From Bartonella taylorii 8TBB (GTDB taxonomy: Bacteria; Pseudomonadota; Alphaproteobacteria; Rhizobiales; Rhizobiaceae), in contig NZ_CADEAG010000009.1 of assembly GCF_902825155.1 (NCBI RefSeq), forward strand, positions 17,952 to 81,951: a stretch of DNA of 64,000 nt. The letters run 5' to 3'. Below are positions 1 to 9,960 of the stretch, in pieces; position 1 is the first letter of the stretch, and each line of letters starts with the position of its first letter. The notes under the pieces are model-generated. The model was not told the origin of the DNA. It saw only the letters and a program-made list of their open reading frames with translations, and made no database searches. The position numbers were made by a program, and so were the translations under genes.

Positions 1-1014
1 AGCGACTATTGCCATATTGGAATTTCTCGGTTGTTCCGCAAATGCTGTCAACAGAGAAGAAATTTTGTCATCTGGATTGGTTGGCTCAGCTTTAACGATC
101 GGTATAGGAATGTTTGCTCCAGTGGGTAAGTTATAGTGTAAAGAAGCCATAAAATGTCTATCGCTTTTCATCCGGCTTGCTTTTGGCAAATACTGGTTTA
201 ACAAGCTGGCCATATGTTCATCACGTGCGGTAGACGATTTACCTCCCATAACGACAGCAACAATAGAGCGCCCTTCAAGACGCATGGAAGTTGCTAAATT
301 AGAACCTGACATTTGTGTATAGCCTGTTTTAATTCCATCAACGCCCTTCATTATTTTGATAAGTTTATTGTGGCTGTTAATTGTATGTCCTCGGAAAGTA
401 AAACTTTTTATTTTGAATAAGTTATATTGTTTTGGAAAATGTTTGCGCAGGGCTAATGATAAAGTGGCCATATCACGTGCCGTAGAATAATTTCGCGTAT
501 CGGGGAGTCCTGAAGCATTTACGAAATTCGTGTGTATCATGCCAAGTTTGCGGGCTTTAGCTGTCATCATTCGAGCGAATTTCTTTTCATTTCCGCCGAG
601 ATATTCTGCAATGGCTGTAGCAACATCATTTGCTGATTTTGTAATGAGTGCTTTAGCCGCTACTTCTGCAGAAATTGTTTGGCCTGCTTTAAATCCGATT
701 TTTGTTGGTGGGCGTGTTGCTGCATAATGTGAGACAGGGATTGGTGTATTAGGTGTCACACGACGCATATGCATAGCTTCAAAGAGCATGTACAGCGTCA
801 TCATTTTTGTTAAAGAAGCAGGATAACGCTTCAGTGTTGCATTGGCTTGAAATAAAGTTTTTCCTGTATTTGCATCTATAACGATAGCAGCATACTTATC
901 AGGGTAAGCTCCTTGAGGAGTAGCTAATGCCCAAGAGTAAGAAAGAGCTAAAATAACAAAAGCAATTGCTACTTTTTTGTAACAACGCGCAATTTTTCGG
1001 CAGTTAATATACAC
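1..1014 (-). CDS. D-alanyl-D-alanine carboxypeptidase (PBP5 family), C-terminus cut by window
   Basis: This is a periplasmic serine DD-peptidase that trims the terminal D-Ala from peptidoglycan stem peptides. All three active-site motifs of the S11 family are visible: SLTK (Ser67, Lys70), SAN (127-129) and KTG (229-231, in VDGIKTGYTQMSGS). A hydrophobic segment at residues 15-31 ending in ALA is a signal peptide. The best start is GTG at 1014, with AGGA about 9 nt upstream and no in-frame ATG nearby. About 338 codons are visible and the reading frame runs off the left edge, so the C-terminal part is not seen. It is divergent from clpS and they share the 1015-1256 promoter region. Which Dac paralogue it is (dacA, dacC or dacF) cannot be decided. 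Confidence 0.9.
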   Translation of the reverse strand, partial: MYINCRKIARCYKKVAIAFVILALSYSWALATPQGAYPDKYAAIVIDANTGKTLFQANATLKRYPASLTKMMTLYMLFEAMHMRRVTPNTPIPVSHYAATRPPTKIGFKAGQTISAEVAAKALITKSANDVATAIAEYLGGNEKKFARMMTAKARKLGMIHTNFVNASGLPDTRNYSTARDMATLSLALRKHFPKQYNLFKIKSFTFRGHTINSHNKLIKIMKGVDGIKTGYTQMSGSNLATSMRLEGRSIVAVVMGGKSSTARDEHMASLLNQYLPKASRMKSDRHFMASLHYNLPTGANIPIPIVKAEPTNPDDKISSLLTAFAEQPRNSNMAIVA

Positions 1015-1256
1015 TTGCGATATCCTATTTCTCCATTTACTCTGAAAATTCTGTAAAGCTCCTTTTTCTGCAGCTTATTGATGCAGTTTAGACGAATGGT
1101 ATTACTAATTTATTTACAGAGATTATTTTATGAGTTTCCAATATTTGCGTTAAATACCATAACCATAAAAGAAAATTTCTTCTTTACACAAACAGGTATT
1201 GCAATAGCTATGAAAGAATTTAAGATTAACAAAAATACGCTCCACAGGAAATGATG

Positions 1257-1622
1257 ATGGTACAGAAGCTAATGACAAATTTTATAGCGCATATTATGCA
1301 CAATGAAAAGGGCAAGAATTGGGATGAAAGCAGGCATGATGCTATTATAATGCCCAAGATTAGCTTAAAACTTCAAAAGCCCAAGCTATATCGTATTCTT
1401 TTACTCAATGATGATTACACACCTATGGATTTCGTTGTTTTTGTTTTGAAAAAATTTTTTAGAAAAAGTTTTGAAGAAGCAACGCATATCATGTTAAATG
1501 TTCATCAGAATGGAGTAGGAGAGTGCGGAATTTATAGTTATGAAGTCGCTGAAATGAAAGTAGTACAAGTAAGAGAGTGCGCACGTCAAAATGAACACCC
1601 ATTACAATGTGTAATGGAATGA
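1257..1622 (+). CDS. clpS: ATP-dependent Clp protease adaptor ClpS
   Basis: ClpS delivers N-degron substrates to ClpAP by binding the ClpA N-domain. The core begins at KPKLYRILLLNDDYTPMDFV, the typical ClpS opening with the Asn-Asp pair of the N-degron pocket, and continues through FVLKKFFRKSFEEAT to the C-terminal VRECARQNEHPLQC. Three tandem ATGs lie at 1251, 1254 and 1257. The AGGAA at 1246-1250 abuts the first and is well spaced only for the third, so 1257 is chosen (121 aa). The N-terminal stretch before the core is poorly conserved in the family. It lies 12 nt upstream of clpA, so the two are probably cotranscribed. Confidence 0.93.
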   Translation: MVQKLMTNFIAHIMHNEKGKNWDESRHDAIIMPKISLKLQKPKLYRILLLNDDYTPMDFVVFVLKKFFRKSFEEATHIMLNVHQNGVGECGIYSYEVAEMKVVQVRECARQNEHPLQCVME

Positions 1623-1634
1623 AAGTGAGGGACT

Positions 1635-3986
1635 ATGCCATCTTTTACACCTAGTCTTGAAGAGGTTTTGCATCGCGCATTAACAATTGCTGCTCAAGCG
1701 CGGCATGAATATGCTACATTAGAGCATCTTCTACTTGCTTTGCTAGATGATACTGATGCAAATTCAGTTATTCAGGCTTGCCAGGTAAATGTGGAAGAAT
1801 TGCGAGAGCGCTTAACCAACTATATTCAGTCAGAATTAGATGTACAGATTAGAGCTGATGAGGATACAAAACCAACAACATTCTTTCAGCGAGTTATCCA
1901 GCGTGCGGTGATTCATGCTCAATCAGCTGGAAAAGACGAAGTATCAGGAGCAAACGTCCTCGTTGCAATTTTTTCTGAACGCGAAAGTTATGCGGCATAT
2001 TTCCTTCAAGAGATGGGAATGACACGTTATGATGCTGTGCGTTTCATTTCACATGGTATTACGCGGGATGAGGGATTATCCATGTTACTTGATGGGCTTG
2101 AAGAGCAATTGGATCAGCAGATTTCAGACAATGATGAAAAGGTAACGAGCGCACTTACGAGTTATTGTGTTGATCTCAATTGTAAAGCACGCAATGGAAA
2201 AATTGATTTATTAATTGGTCGTGAAATGGAAATTTCACGCATGATTCAGGTTTTATGCCGAAGGTCAAAAAACAATCCGCTTTTGGTTGGTGATCCTGGA
2301 GTTGGAAAAACTGCTATAATTGAAGGATTAGCAAAACGCATTGTTGATGGGCACGTGCCTGAAGTTTTATCAAATGCAACGATATTTTCCCTTGATATGG
2401 GAGGACTTATTGCTGGTACACGCTATCGTGGTGATTTTGAAGAACGGTTAAAGCAAATTATGAAGGAATTTGAACAGTATCCAGATGCTGTTTTATTTAT
2501 TGATGAAATTCATACCTTAATTGGAGCAGGGGCTACATTGGGGGGGAATATGGATGCAGCAAATCTTTTAAAACCTGCATTATCGTCCGGAACTATTCGA
2601 TGTATTGGCTCTACGACTTATAAAGAATATCGCAAAATTTTTGAACAAGATCGCGCTTTAGAACGTCGTTTTCAAAAAATTGATGTGAACGAGCCTTCTG
2701 TTGCTGATGCGATTAAGATTTTGCAAGGGTTAAAGCCTTATTTTGAAAATTTTCATCAGGTCAAATATACTGATGAGGCGATGAGAGCGTCCGTAGAACT
2801 ATCCTCACGTTATATGATTGATCGTCGATTACCTGATAAAGCAATTGATGTTATTGATGAAAGTGGTGCAGCGCAAAAGCTCTTGCCAAAAAAGCAACGC
2901 AAAAAGAGTATAGGCGTTAAGGAAATTGAAGTGACTATTGCTACTATGGCAAGGATTCCACAAAAAACAATTTCTGGTGATGACCAAAAGGTTCTTAGCA
3001 AGCTTGAAAGAGAACTCAAGCATGTTGTTTATGGGCAAGATCAGGCAATTTCAGCATTAGTGTCATCAATTAAGTTGGCGCGAGCAGGATTGCGCGAATC
3101 AGACAAACCAATAGGAAGTTATTTATTTTCAGGACCAACAGGTGTAGGAAAAACTGAAGTTGTAAAACAACTTGCATCTTCTTTAGGTGTTGAATTGTTA
3201 CGTTTTGATATGTCAGAATATATGGAACGACATACAGTGGCGCGCTTAATCGGGGCACCTCCAGGTTATATAGGGTTTGATCAAGGCGGTCTCCTGACAG
3301 ATGCGGTTGATCAGCACCCTCATGCAGTCTTATTGCTGGATGAGATTGAAAAAGCGCATCCAGAGTTATTTAATCTTTTATTGCAGGTGATGGATTATGG
3401 TAAATTAACAGATCATAATGGCAAAAAAATTGATTTCCGCAATATCATTTTAATTATGACGACCAATGCCGGTGCTTCAGATATGGCAAAGTCAGCTATC
3501 GGATTTGGCAAAGTGCTTCGCGAGGGTGATGATATTGAAGCAATTAATCGGCTCTTTACACCAGAATTTCGTAACCGGCTAGATGCAATCATTCCGTTTG
3601 CACCTTTATCTCAGTTAATCATCAATCAGATCATACAAAAATTTATTTTTCAACTTGAAGCACAATTAGCTGATAGGGGAATTTGTTTTGAATTAACTCC
3701 TCCTGCGATGGTTTGGCTTGCCAATAAAGGATACGATTCTCAGATGGGAGCACGCCCGTTGAGTCGTGTTATACAAGAATATATCAAGAAGCCATTAGCT
3801 GACGAAATTTTATTTGGAAAGTTGCGCAATGGTGGCACGGTTCGGGTATTGACACAACAATCAAATGGGGAAAAACAGAGGTTACAGTTAAAAATTTTAC
3901 CTGCCGATATGTCTATTGATTCAAAGAATAGCAAAATAAAACATTTGATAAAAAAACGTGTGAAAAGAAAAAGCTCAATAACTTAA
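1635..3986 (+). CDS. clpA: ATP-dependent Clp protease ATP-binding subunit ClpA
   Basis: This AAA+ unfoldase feeds substrates to ClpP. At 783 aa it has the usual ClpA length. The N-terminal Clp repeat domain (about 1-145) begins PSFTPSLEEVLHRAL. AAA-1 carries Walker A GDPGVGKT near residue 219 and Walker B VLFIDEIHTLIGAG. AAA-2 carries GPTGVGKT near 500 and VLLLDEIEKAHPE, followed by the D2-small domain and the ARPLSRVIQEYIKKPLADEIL end. It lacks the long middle coiled coil of ClpB. GAGG precedes the start ATG. A lysine/arginine-rich C-terminal tail (about 20 residues) follows the conserved part. It is convergent with the HIT gene, with only 7 nt between them. Confidence 0.95.
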   Translation: MPSFTPSLEEVLHRALTIAAQARHEYATLEHLLLALLDDTDANSVIQACQVNVEELRERLTNYIQSELDVQIRADEDTKPTTFFQRVIQRAVIHAQSAGKDEVSGANVLVAIFSERESYAAYFLQEMGMTRYDAVRFISHGITRDEGLSMLLDGLEEQLDQQISDNDEKVTSALTSYCVDLNCKARNGKIDLLIGREMEISRMIQVLCRRSKNNPLLVGDPGVGKTAIIEGLAKRIVDGHVPEVLSNATIFSLDMGGLIAGTRYRGDFEERLKQIMKEFEQYPDAVLFIDEIHTLIGAGATLGGNMDAANLLKPALSSGTIRCIGSTTYKEYRKIFEQDRALERRFQKIDVNEPSVADAIKILQGLKPYFENFHQVKYTDEAMRASVELSSRYMIDRRLPDKAIDVIDESGAAQKLLPKKQRKKSIGVKEIEVTIATMARIPQKTISGDDQKVLSKLERELKHVVYGQDQAISALVSSIKLARAGLRESDKPIGSYLFSGPTGVGKTEVVKQLASSLGVELLRFDMSEYMERHTVARLIGAPPGYIGFDQGGLLTDAVDQHPHAVLLLDEIEKAHPELFNLLLQVMDYGKLTDHNGKKIDFRNIILIMTTNAGASDMAKSAIGFGKVLREGDDIEAINRLFTPEFRNRLDAIIPFAPLSQLIINQIIQKFIFQLEAQLADRGICFELTPPAMVWLANKGYDSQMGARPLSRVIQEYIKKPLADEILFGKLRNGGTVRVLTQQSNGEKQRLQLKILPADMSIDSKNSKIKHLIKKRVKRKSSIT

Positions 3987-3993
3987 GGGGACT

Positions 3994-4416
3994 TTAGAGA
4001 GCAGCACGGATTTTTTTTGCATTTTCTTCAAGTGTTTCTGTGGGCGTTATAACATCATTATGGGGACAAAGCTCTATTCCTTCCATACGTGGTATAATAT
4101 GGAAATGGAGATGATAAACGGTTTGTTGACTAGCTGCTTCATTAAATTGCATAACTGTTATACCATCTGCTTGAAAGGCTTTTTTGACAGCAATGGCGAT
4201 TTTTTGAACAGCTTTAATAACAGGAAACAATATTTCAGTATCCGCATCCAGTAGGTTTCTCGAGTCTTTTTTAGGTATAACCAGCGTGTGTCCTGGTGCT
4301 TGTGGCATGATATCCATGAATGCAATAACATCATCATCTTCATAGACACGAACGGAGGGAATCTCATCGCGAATCAATTTAGCAAAAACATTATTGCTAT
4401 CATAAGTTTGTTTCAT
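3994..4416 (-). CDS. HIT-family (histidine triad) nucleotide hydrolase
   Basis: This is a small HINT-like phosphoramidase or nucleotide hydrolase. The histidine triad HLHFH is at 102-106 (YHLHFHIIPR), and the N-terminal FAKLIRDEIPSVRVYEDDDV and PQAPGHTLVIPK are typical of HinT. The open frame extends to 4437. However, the codons for its first seven residues contain an AAGGAA Shine-Dalgarno just ahead of a second ATG at 4416, so that ATG (protein MKQTYDSNNV..., 140 aa) is the likely start. In alphaproteobacteria a HIT gene often sits beside clpA, as here. Its exact substrate cannot be told from sequence. Confidence 0.9.
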   Translation of the reverse strand: MKQTYDSNNVFAKLIRDEIPSVRVYEDDDVIAFMDIMPQAPGHTLVIPKKDSRNLLDADTEILFPVIKAVQKIAIAVKKAFQADGITVMQFNEAASQQTVYHLHFHIIPRMEGIELCPHNDVITPTETLEENAKKIRAAL

Positions 4417-4554
4417 AAAAATATTCCTTTTAGGCATTGTAATTCAGAATTTAAAAAAACTAAAGCATATTAAGGCTAATAGGGAGCTAGAATTAAAGAG
4501 AGGTTTCGTATTAGGTTGTCACTTTATAAAGGCGTGTTGCTATTGATGAGGGTT

Positions 4555-5016
4555 TTAGACTTCTATGATGGCTTCCACTTCTACTGGAACGTTCATTGGA
4601 AGAGAGGAAACACCAACAGCAGAACGGGCATGTTTCCCAGTCTCACCAAGGATATTGACGAATAAATCAGAAGCTCCATTGGCGACAAGAGGGATATCGG
4701 TAAAATGAGGATCTACGGCAACAAAAACAGTGACTTTTACTACACGTTTTATTCTGTTTAAATCACCCAGAGCTGCCTTGATTTGTGCGAGTATGTTGAG
4801 CGCACAGGTTTCTGCTGATTTCTTTGCTTGTTCAGTGCTAACAGCTGCACCAACTTTGCCAGTTGCTATTGGCTTTCCATCAAAAAGAGGGAGCTGTCCA
4901 GAAATAAAGAGTTGGTTGCCGCTTTGTGAGACTGTTACGTAATTGGCAATGGGTTGCGTTGCTTCAGGAAGAGTGATTCCAATTTTTTTTAAATGCCTTT
5001 CAATCGTGTTGGTCAT
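4555..5016 (-). CDS. RidA/YjgF-family enamine/imine deaminase
   Basis: RidA-family proteins hydrolyse reactive enamine/imine intermediates released by PLP enzymes such as threonine dehydratase. The fold is clear from QLFISGQLPLFDG, the ALNILAQIKAALGDLNRIKR helix, VKVTVFVA, and the C-terminal RSAVGVSSLPMNVPVEVEAI. The arginine in HARSAVGV matches the substrate-carboxylate-binding position. At 153 aa it is longer than the 128-aa RidA archetype and fits the longer YjgF branch common in alphaproteobacteria. The ATG at 5016 is the only sensible start. Confidence 0.9.
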   Translation of the reverse strand: MTNTIERHLKKIGITLPEATQPIANYVTVSQSGNQLFISGQLPLFDGKPIATGKVGAAVSTEQAKKSAETCALNILAQIKAALGDLNRIKRVVKVTVFVAVDPHFTDIPLVANGASDLFVNILGETGKHARSAVGVSSLPMNVPVEVEAIIEV

Positions 5017-5160
5017 AATTTAAACTCCATAGCTGTTCTATAATACATCAATTGCATAAACTATTTTTTGATTTAAGGAAATGTGTGGTTAATTGAGGGG
5101 TGGTCCTTTTTTGCCTTATTGTATGATGTTATGCAACGGGGATAGAATTGGAAGTTGGGA

Positions 5161-5985
5161 ATGATCAGATCGTTATTTATAATAATTTTATATGTTGTTT
5201 TTCTATGTATTGCGAAAGCAGAAGAGTCTATTTTTATTGCACCTCATCGGGCAATTTATGATTTTCAGCTTGATAGTGTTTCTCATGACATGACAATTTC
5301 GGGAATGTCAGGGCGAATGGTCTACGAACTGACGGGGTCGGCATGTCAGGGTTATACCACACGTTTTCGTTTTATTAGCCGTATTCATCTTGAAGATATG
5401 CCGGAGCGTTTAACGGATCAACAGACGACGAGTTATGAAACAGGTGATAGCCGTACATTTCATTTTAGTGTTACAGATCAAGTTGGGCAAGAGGTTGCGC
5501 ATCGTTCTGAAGGTGTAGCTGAACGTATCCAAGATGGGATCATAGTTAAACTAAAAAAGCCAAAGGAAAAAGAATACAAGCTTGCAATGGCCGAGTTTCC
5601 AATTATGCAACTGAAGAATATCATCCGCCATGCGAAAGCAGGTTATCATTTCTATCACGTTACCGTATTTGATGGAACGGATAAAGTCGACAAAGTCAAA
5701 AAAGAAAGTGTGATCATTGGAGAAAGGAATCTTCCTTTCTTTGATTCTGAAACGGGAAAAATGGGAAAATTGGATGAAGAGGAATATTGGCCCGTTACGA
5801 TTTCTTATTTTGATGATGTAGAAAAAAAAGATGGTTTGCCAGTCTATCGCACCAGTTTTCTGTTATATGAAAGCGGTGTTATGCGTGATCTTCATATAGA
5901 TTATGGAACTTTTTCAGTGCGTGCAAAATTGAGTAGTCTTGAATTTCTCGAAGTTGGAAAAGATCTTAATCAATGTAAACATTAA
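5161..5985 (+). CDS. eipB: EipB-like periplasmic cell-envelope integrity protein (DUF1849)
   Basis: This is an exported beta-spiral protein. A signal peptide (about residues 1-20, SLFIIILYVVFLCIAKAEE) precedes a mature part that starts APHRAIYDFQL. The motifs GMSGRMVYELTGSACQGYTT, DQQTTSYE, the FDGTDKVDK loop, WPVTISYFD and MRDLHIDYG match the DUF1849/EipB family as I recall it. The only two mature cysteines (C62 and C272 near the C-terminus) sit where EipB of Brucella has its disulfide. The frame also opens with TTG at 5155, but GGAAG at 5150-5154 is properly spaced only for ATG 5161. The symbol rests on family recognition, not on a search. EipB is needed for envelope integrity in Brucella; the same role here is inferred. 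Confidence 0.78.
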   Translation: MIRSLFIIILYVVFLCIAKAEESIFIAPHRAIYDFQLDSVSHDMTISGMSGRMVYELTGSACQGYTTRFRFISRIHLEDMPERLTDQQTTSYETGDSRTFHFSVTDQVGQEVAHRSEGVAERIQDGIIVKLKKPKEKEYKLAMAEFPIMQLKNIIRHAKAGYHFYHVTVFDGTDKVDKVKKESVIIGERNLPFFDSETGKMGKLDEEEYWPVTISYFDDVEKKDGLPVYRTSFLLYESGVMRDLHIDYGTFSVRAKLSSLEFLEVGKDLNQCKH

Positions 5986-6093
5986 GTGATTGCAGAAAAT
6001 AACTTGAAAAAGAATCAAATATTAGTATGTTCACAATATTCCACACGCGGAGTTTGGGTGTTTGCGAAGAAAATCTAGCAAACGTCCGCCGGT

Positions 6094-6113
6094 AGTAGGT
6101 TTCCCTACTTTTT
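6094..6113 (+). promoter_or_regulatory. Terminator-like hairpin in the rpsB leader
   Basis: AGTAGG (6094-6099) pairs perfectly with CCTACT (6104-6109) across a 4-nt loop and is followed at once by a run of five T, 31 nt before the rpsB start. The surrounding leader (about 6045-6143) is unusually GC-rich for this window and contains CCGCCGG and CCGCGGAGG. This looks like an attenuator or a ribosomal-protein leader structure. S2 feedback on rpsB leaders is known in gammaproteobacteria; its application here is inference. Confidence 0.45.
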
Positions 6114-6143
6114 CCGCGGAGGTTAAACCGGAAAGGATAAATT

Positions 6144-6917
6144 ATGGCACTACCAGACTTTACTATGCATCAGCTTTTAGAAGCAGGTGTACACTTTGGC
6201 CACCAGACTCATCGCTGGAATCCCAAAATGACTCCCTACATTTACGGTCAGCGTAATAATATTCATATTATTGATTTGGCTCAGACTGTTCCTCTTTTGC
6301 ACCAAGCGCTTAAACTTGTTTCAGATACGGTTGCACGGGGTGGCCGCATTCTCTTTGTTGGTACGAAGCGGCAGGCATCTGACATTATTGCTGATGCCGC
6401 GAATCGTTCAGCACAATATTATGTTAATGCGCGTTGGCTTGGCGGGATGCTCACAAACTGGAAAACGATTTCTCATTCAATATATCGCTTACGTAAGCTG
6501 GATAAAATCCTCGCTGCTGAAGCACAAGGTTTTACTAAAAAAGAACGTTTAAATCTTGAACGTGATCGTGAAAAACTTAATCGTGCACTTGGTGGCATTA
6601 AGGATATGGGATCTGTTCCAGATCTTATATTTATTATTGATACAAATAAAGAGAATATTGCACTCCAAGAAGCAAAACGTTTGGGTATTCCGGTTATTGC
6701 TATTATTGATACAAACTGCGATCCTGATAATGTTACACATCCAATTCCAGGTAATGACGATGCGTCACGTGCAATTTCTCTTTATTGTGATCTTTTTGCT
6801 CGTGCAGCTCTTGATGGTATTGCTCGCCAACAAGGTACAATGGGTGTGGATTTAGGGGCTCAAGTTGATGCGCCTGTGGAACCTGTTTTGGAAAATGCGG
6901 TTCTAGTTTCTGAGTAA
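6144..6917 (+). CDS. rpsB: 30S ribosomal protein S2
   Basis: S2 binds the 30S body and is needed for S1 association. The start [20 protein letters not shown] and the downstream [13 protein letters not shown] are hallmark S2 sequence. [13 protein letters not shown], and [19 protein letters not shown] followed by [17 protein letters not shown], complete the family pattern. The 257-aa length is normal for alphaproteobacteria. GGAAAGGA precedes the ATG. It is the first gene of the rpsB-tsf-pyrH-frr group. Confidence 0.98.
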   Translation: MALPDFTMHQLLEAGVHFGHQTHRWNPKMTPYIYGQRNNIHIIDLAQTVPLLHQALKLVSDTVARGGRILFVGTKRQASDIIADAANRSAQYYVNARWLGGMLTNWKTISHSIYRLRKLDKILAAEAQGFTKKERLNLERDREKLNRALGGIKDMGSVPDLIFIIDTNKENIALQEAKRLGIPVIAIIDTNCDPDNVTHPIPGNDDASRAISLYCDLFARAALDGIARQQGTMGVDLGAQVDAPVEPVLENAVLVSE

Positions 6918-7027
6918 TATTAAGAAAGTGCCTATTGGGCTATTTAATTTTCTAAAGAAGAGGTTATAGGCGTGCATAAGGTTTTTCTTTTTGCACGCTT
7001 TCACTGTTACAGGATAAAGAGGCAAAT

Positions 7028-7951
7028 ATGAGTATTACTGCTGCACAAGTAAAAGAACTTCGGGAATTGTCAGGTGCTGGTATGATGGATTGTAAGGCAG
7101 CACTGGCGGAAACCAATGGGGATATGGAGGCTGCTGTTGATTGGCTTCGTAAAAAAGGGATAGCCAAAGCAGATAAAAAAGCGGGTCGTACGGCTGCTGA
7201 GGGATTGATCGGAATTGCATCAAAGGATTCAAGCGCAGTTTTGGTTGAAATTAATTCAGAAACAGATTTTGTAGCGCGCAATAATGTATTTCAAGACATT
7301 GTACGTAATGTGGCAACAGCTGCTTTGGGTACGCAAGGATGTGTTGACGCTGTTTCAGCGTCTCTCTACCCTAATTCTGAAAAGACTGTAGAGGCTACAA
7401 TTAAAGATGCTATTGGTACCATTGGTGAGAATATGGCATTTCGGCGTTCTGCTAAAATTTCTGTTGAGAATGGTGTAGTCGCTACTTATATACACAATAG
7501 TGTGGCTGATAATCTTGGCAAACTTGGTGTTTTGGTTGCGATTGAAACAACAGGAAATAAAGAGGCTGCTCTTGCTTTTGGTCGGCAGGTTGCAATGCAT
7601 ATTGCGGCAACCAATCCGTTAGCACTGACAGCACAAGATGTTGATGCTGCTGCTGTTGAACGTGAAAAAGCAATTTTTTCAGATCAAGCACGTCAGTCTG
7701 GAAAGCCTGAAAATATCATTGAAAAAATGGTGGAAGGGCGTATGCGTAAGTTTTTCGAAGAGGTTGTTTTGCTTTCTCAGGCTTTTGTTATGAATCCTGA
7801 CGTGACTGTTGAAGCGGCTTTAAAGGATGCTGAAAAATCCATTGGTGCGCCGGCAAAAATCACAGGTTTTATTCGTTTTGCGCTAGGAGAAGGTGTGGAG
7901 AAAGAAAATTCTGATTTTGCTGCAGAGGTTGCAGCGGCTGCAAAAGGATAG
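7028..7951 (+). CDS. tsf: Elongation factor Ts
   Basis: EF-Ts is the nucleotide-exchange factor for EF-Tu. The N-terminal UBA-like domain begins [20 protein letters not shown], followed by [11 protein letters not shown] and the [16 protein letters not shown] signature. The core then carries [13 protein letters not shown], and the C-terminal module ends [17 protein letters not shown]. At 307 aa it has the expected length. It starts 110 nt after rpsB with a GAGG ribosome-binding site. Confidence 0.98.
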   Translation: MSITAAQVKELRELSGAGMMDCKAALAETNGDMEAAVDWLRKKGIAKADKKAGRTAAEGLIGIASKDSSAVLVEINSETDFVARNNVFQDIVRNVATAALGTQGCVDAVSASLYPNSEKTVEATIKDAIGTIGENMAFRRSAKISVENGVVATYIHNSVADNLGKLGVLVAIETTGNKEAALAFGRQVAMHIAATNPLALTAQDVDAAAVEREKAIFSDQARQSGKPENIIEKMVEGRMRKFFEEVVLLSQAFVMNPDVTVEAALKDAEKSIGAPAKITGFIRFALGEGVEKENSDFAAEVAAAAKG

Positions 7952-8108
7952 CTATTTGTAGATTATTGTCAGAGATTTAGAATCACACCATTGATTTATA
8001 CAATCGCTGATAGGAGAAAGTATGATTATTGAGAGGGTGTCACGTGATAAAGTGGTGCCCTTGGTGTGTCGAAAGCAAAAAGTGAATGTGCTTTTTGGGA
8101 GATTATCA

Positions 8109-8834
8109 ATGACATTAGCGCTACAGTATAAACGTATTCTTTTAAAGGTTTCTGGTGAGGCCCTTATGGGGGGGCAAAGCTTTGGAATTGATGTTTTCGT
8201 TGCAGATCGTATTGCTGCTGATATTGCTGAAGTGCGGGCGATGGGGGTAGAGGTTGCTATTGTTATAGGTGGGGGAAATATTTTTCGCGGTGTTGCTGTT
8301 GCTTCGCATGGTGGAGATCGTGTGACAGGTGATCATATGGGAATGCTTGCAACTGCTATTAATTCTTTAGCGTTGCGAACATCGTTGACAAAATTAGGGG
8401 TCGAAACGGTAGTATTATCTGCGATTGCTATGCCACAAATTTGTGAGAGCTTCTCACAGCGTAAAGCAATAGGTTATATGAATCAAGGAAAAGTCGTTAT
8501 TTTTGCTGGGGGTACGGGTAATCCTTTTTTTACCACTGACTCTGCCGCTACTTTACGTGCAGCAGAAATTGGTGCAGATGTTCTTCTGAAGGGAACGCAG
8601 GTCGATGGTATTTATTCTGCAGATCCAAAGATAGACCCTACAGCTAAGCGTTTTGACCAGTTAACACATGTGGAGATTTTGCAATGGGGGTTGTCCGTTA
8701 TGGATACAACAGCGGTTACTTTAGCACGTGAGAACAATGTACCAATTATTGTATATTCCATTCATGAAAAAGGTGGTTTAGCAAAGGTATTAAATGGCAC
8801 GGGACGGTTTACAATAGTATCAGAAAAAGGATAA
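8109..8834 (+). CDS. pyrH: UMP kinase
   Basis: PyrH phosphorylates UMP to UDP in pyrimidine nucleotide synthesis. The conserved start is [16 protein letters not shown], and [44 protein letters not shown] and [16 protein letters not shown] follow in family order. The ATG at 8109 (GGGAG upstream) gives 241 aa, the usual size. The frame is open from an ATG at 8022, which has an even better AGGAG site and would add 29 residues unlike the family. Start choice is therefore uncertain; the kinase assignment is not. Confidence 0.93.
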   Translation: MTLALQYKRILLKVSGEALMGGQSFGIDVFVADRIAADIAEVRAMGVEVAIVIGGGNIFRGVAVASHGGDRVTGDHMGMLATAINSLALRTSLTKLGVETVVLSAIAMPQICESFSQRKAIGYMNQGKVVIFAGGTGNPFFTTDSAATLRAAEIGADVLLKGTQVDGIYSADPKIDPTAKRFDQLTHVEILQWGLSVMDTTAVTLARENNVPIIVYSIHEKGGLAKVLNGTGRFTIVSEKG

Positions 8835-8865
8835 GCTTCAAGGTGTAATTGAAGGAGACAGAGAT

Positions 8866-9426
8866 ATGAGTATTACATCGATTATGGATGATCTGAAACG
8901 TCGCATGGATGGTGCTATTTCCGCTTTTAAACATGAATTAGGTGGTTTGCGGACAGGGCGCGCCTCGACCAGTTTATTAGAGCCGTTAACAGTTGAGGCT
9001 TATGGTTCTGTTGTACATATAAATCAGGTTGCAAATATTTCTGTTCCTGAACCACGGATGCTTTCAGTTTCGGTGTGGGATAAAACGATGGTAGGAGCTG
9101 TAGAGCGTGCTATTCGCGACTCTGGTCTTGGATTGAATCCTATCACAGATGGTATGAATTTGCGTATTCCTTTACCTGAATTAAATGAAGAGCGCCGTAA
9201 AGAACTTGTAAAGATTGCACATCAATATGCAGAGCAAGCACGTGTTGCTACCCGCCATGTTCGTCGAGATGGCATGGATAATTTAAAAAAATTAGAAAAA
9301 GAAGGTGAAATTGGTCAAGATGAAGCACATGGCTTATCTGAAAAAATTCAAAAACTCACGGATGAGACTATTGCTGATATTGATAAGATTTTGGCCGTGA
9401 AAGAATCCGAGATCATGCATGTTTAA
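8866..9426 (+). CDS. frr: Ribosome recycling factor
   Basis: RRF splits post-termination ribosomes with EF-G. The 186-aa protein has the RRF pattern: [20 protein letters not shown], followed by [31 protein letters not shown], the [18 protein letters not shown] region (here [20 protein letters not shown]) and [26 protein letters not shown] lies upstream of the ATG. In alphaproteobacteria uppS and cdsA normally follow, but here the next stretch is a uppS remnant. Confidence 0.98.
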   Translation: MSITSIMDDLKRRMDGAISAFKHELGGLRTGRASTSLLEPLTVEAYGSVVHINQVANISVPEPRMLSVSVWDKTMVGAVERAIRDSGLGLNPITDGMNLRIPLPELNEERRKELVKIAHQYAEQARVATRHVRRDGMDNLKKLEKEGEIGQDEAHGLSEKIQKLTDETIADIDKILAVKESEIMHV

Positions 9427-9506
9427 GGCGATTTTGTCGTTAAAAGAAAAATATTTTTATTTATATTCTGTAGCATCTTTTTATAAGCGAGAGTAAGGAG
9501 TTGTGT

Positions 9507-9960
9507 ATGCTGTTGATAGAAATGCAGGGGGATGTGGTGGCTGCGTTTTGTCGCAATTCTAAAGTATAAGGACAAGATTGATTTGAAGTGATAGATATTT
9601 TTAGATCTTTATCTGTGCGTTAGATGTGGCTCTCTACGAGAGCAGGTTATGTAGCAGGACAATGAAAGATTGTTTTGTTATGTAATGAAAATGCTTTGAT
9701 TACTGAAGATTTTTAAATATTCTATAGCAAATATTAGAGAAGAATGGGATACAAGGGATAATGCCTTAATCTTGCTCTTACTTTCCGTTATGGAAGATGC
9801 GGTCGTATAGGTCAGATGATCATTGTTTTAGGTAATCTGTTTTCATGTGGCTGCTGGTTTGATAGAAGAGCGCTTATATACGAAACAAATATCAGGCCTA
9901 GGGTTTGTTATTCACATAGAGAGTGGGCTGCAGCTTTCTTATTTTAAAGGTTGAATGGTA
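9507..9960 (+). pseudogene. uppS: Degenerate uppS (undecaprenyl diphosphate synthase) remnant
   Basis: The 720 nt between frr and cdsA holds no long ORF but keeps the ordered outline of UppS in shifting frames. ATG 9507 has a TAAGGAG site at 9494-9500 and reads LLIEMQGDVVAA (compare AIIMDGNGRWA). A stop-broken stretch V-G-Q-D-F-E-V-I follows (compare the VMGHRAGVEAVR region). At 9727-9762 IREEWDTRDN (compare the AE-x2-T-x2-N motif) is followed by a frame change into LNLALTFRYGRCGRIGQM at about 9765-9818 (compare LTIAFNYGGRDEIV). LIEERLYTK and then VIHIESGLQLSYF at about 9907-9945 match LIIRTSGELRLSNF. Several stops and at least one frameshift rule out a functional product. These are by-eye comparisons with remembered UppS motifs. 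Confidence 0.75.
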
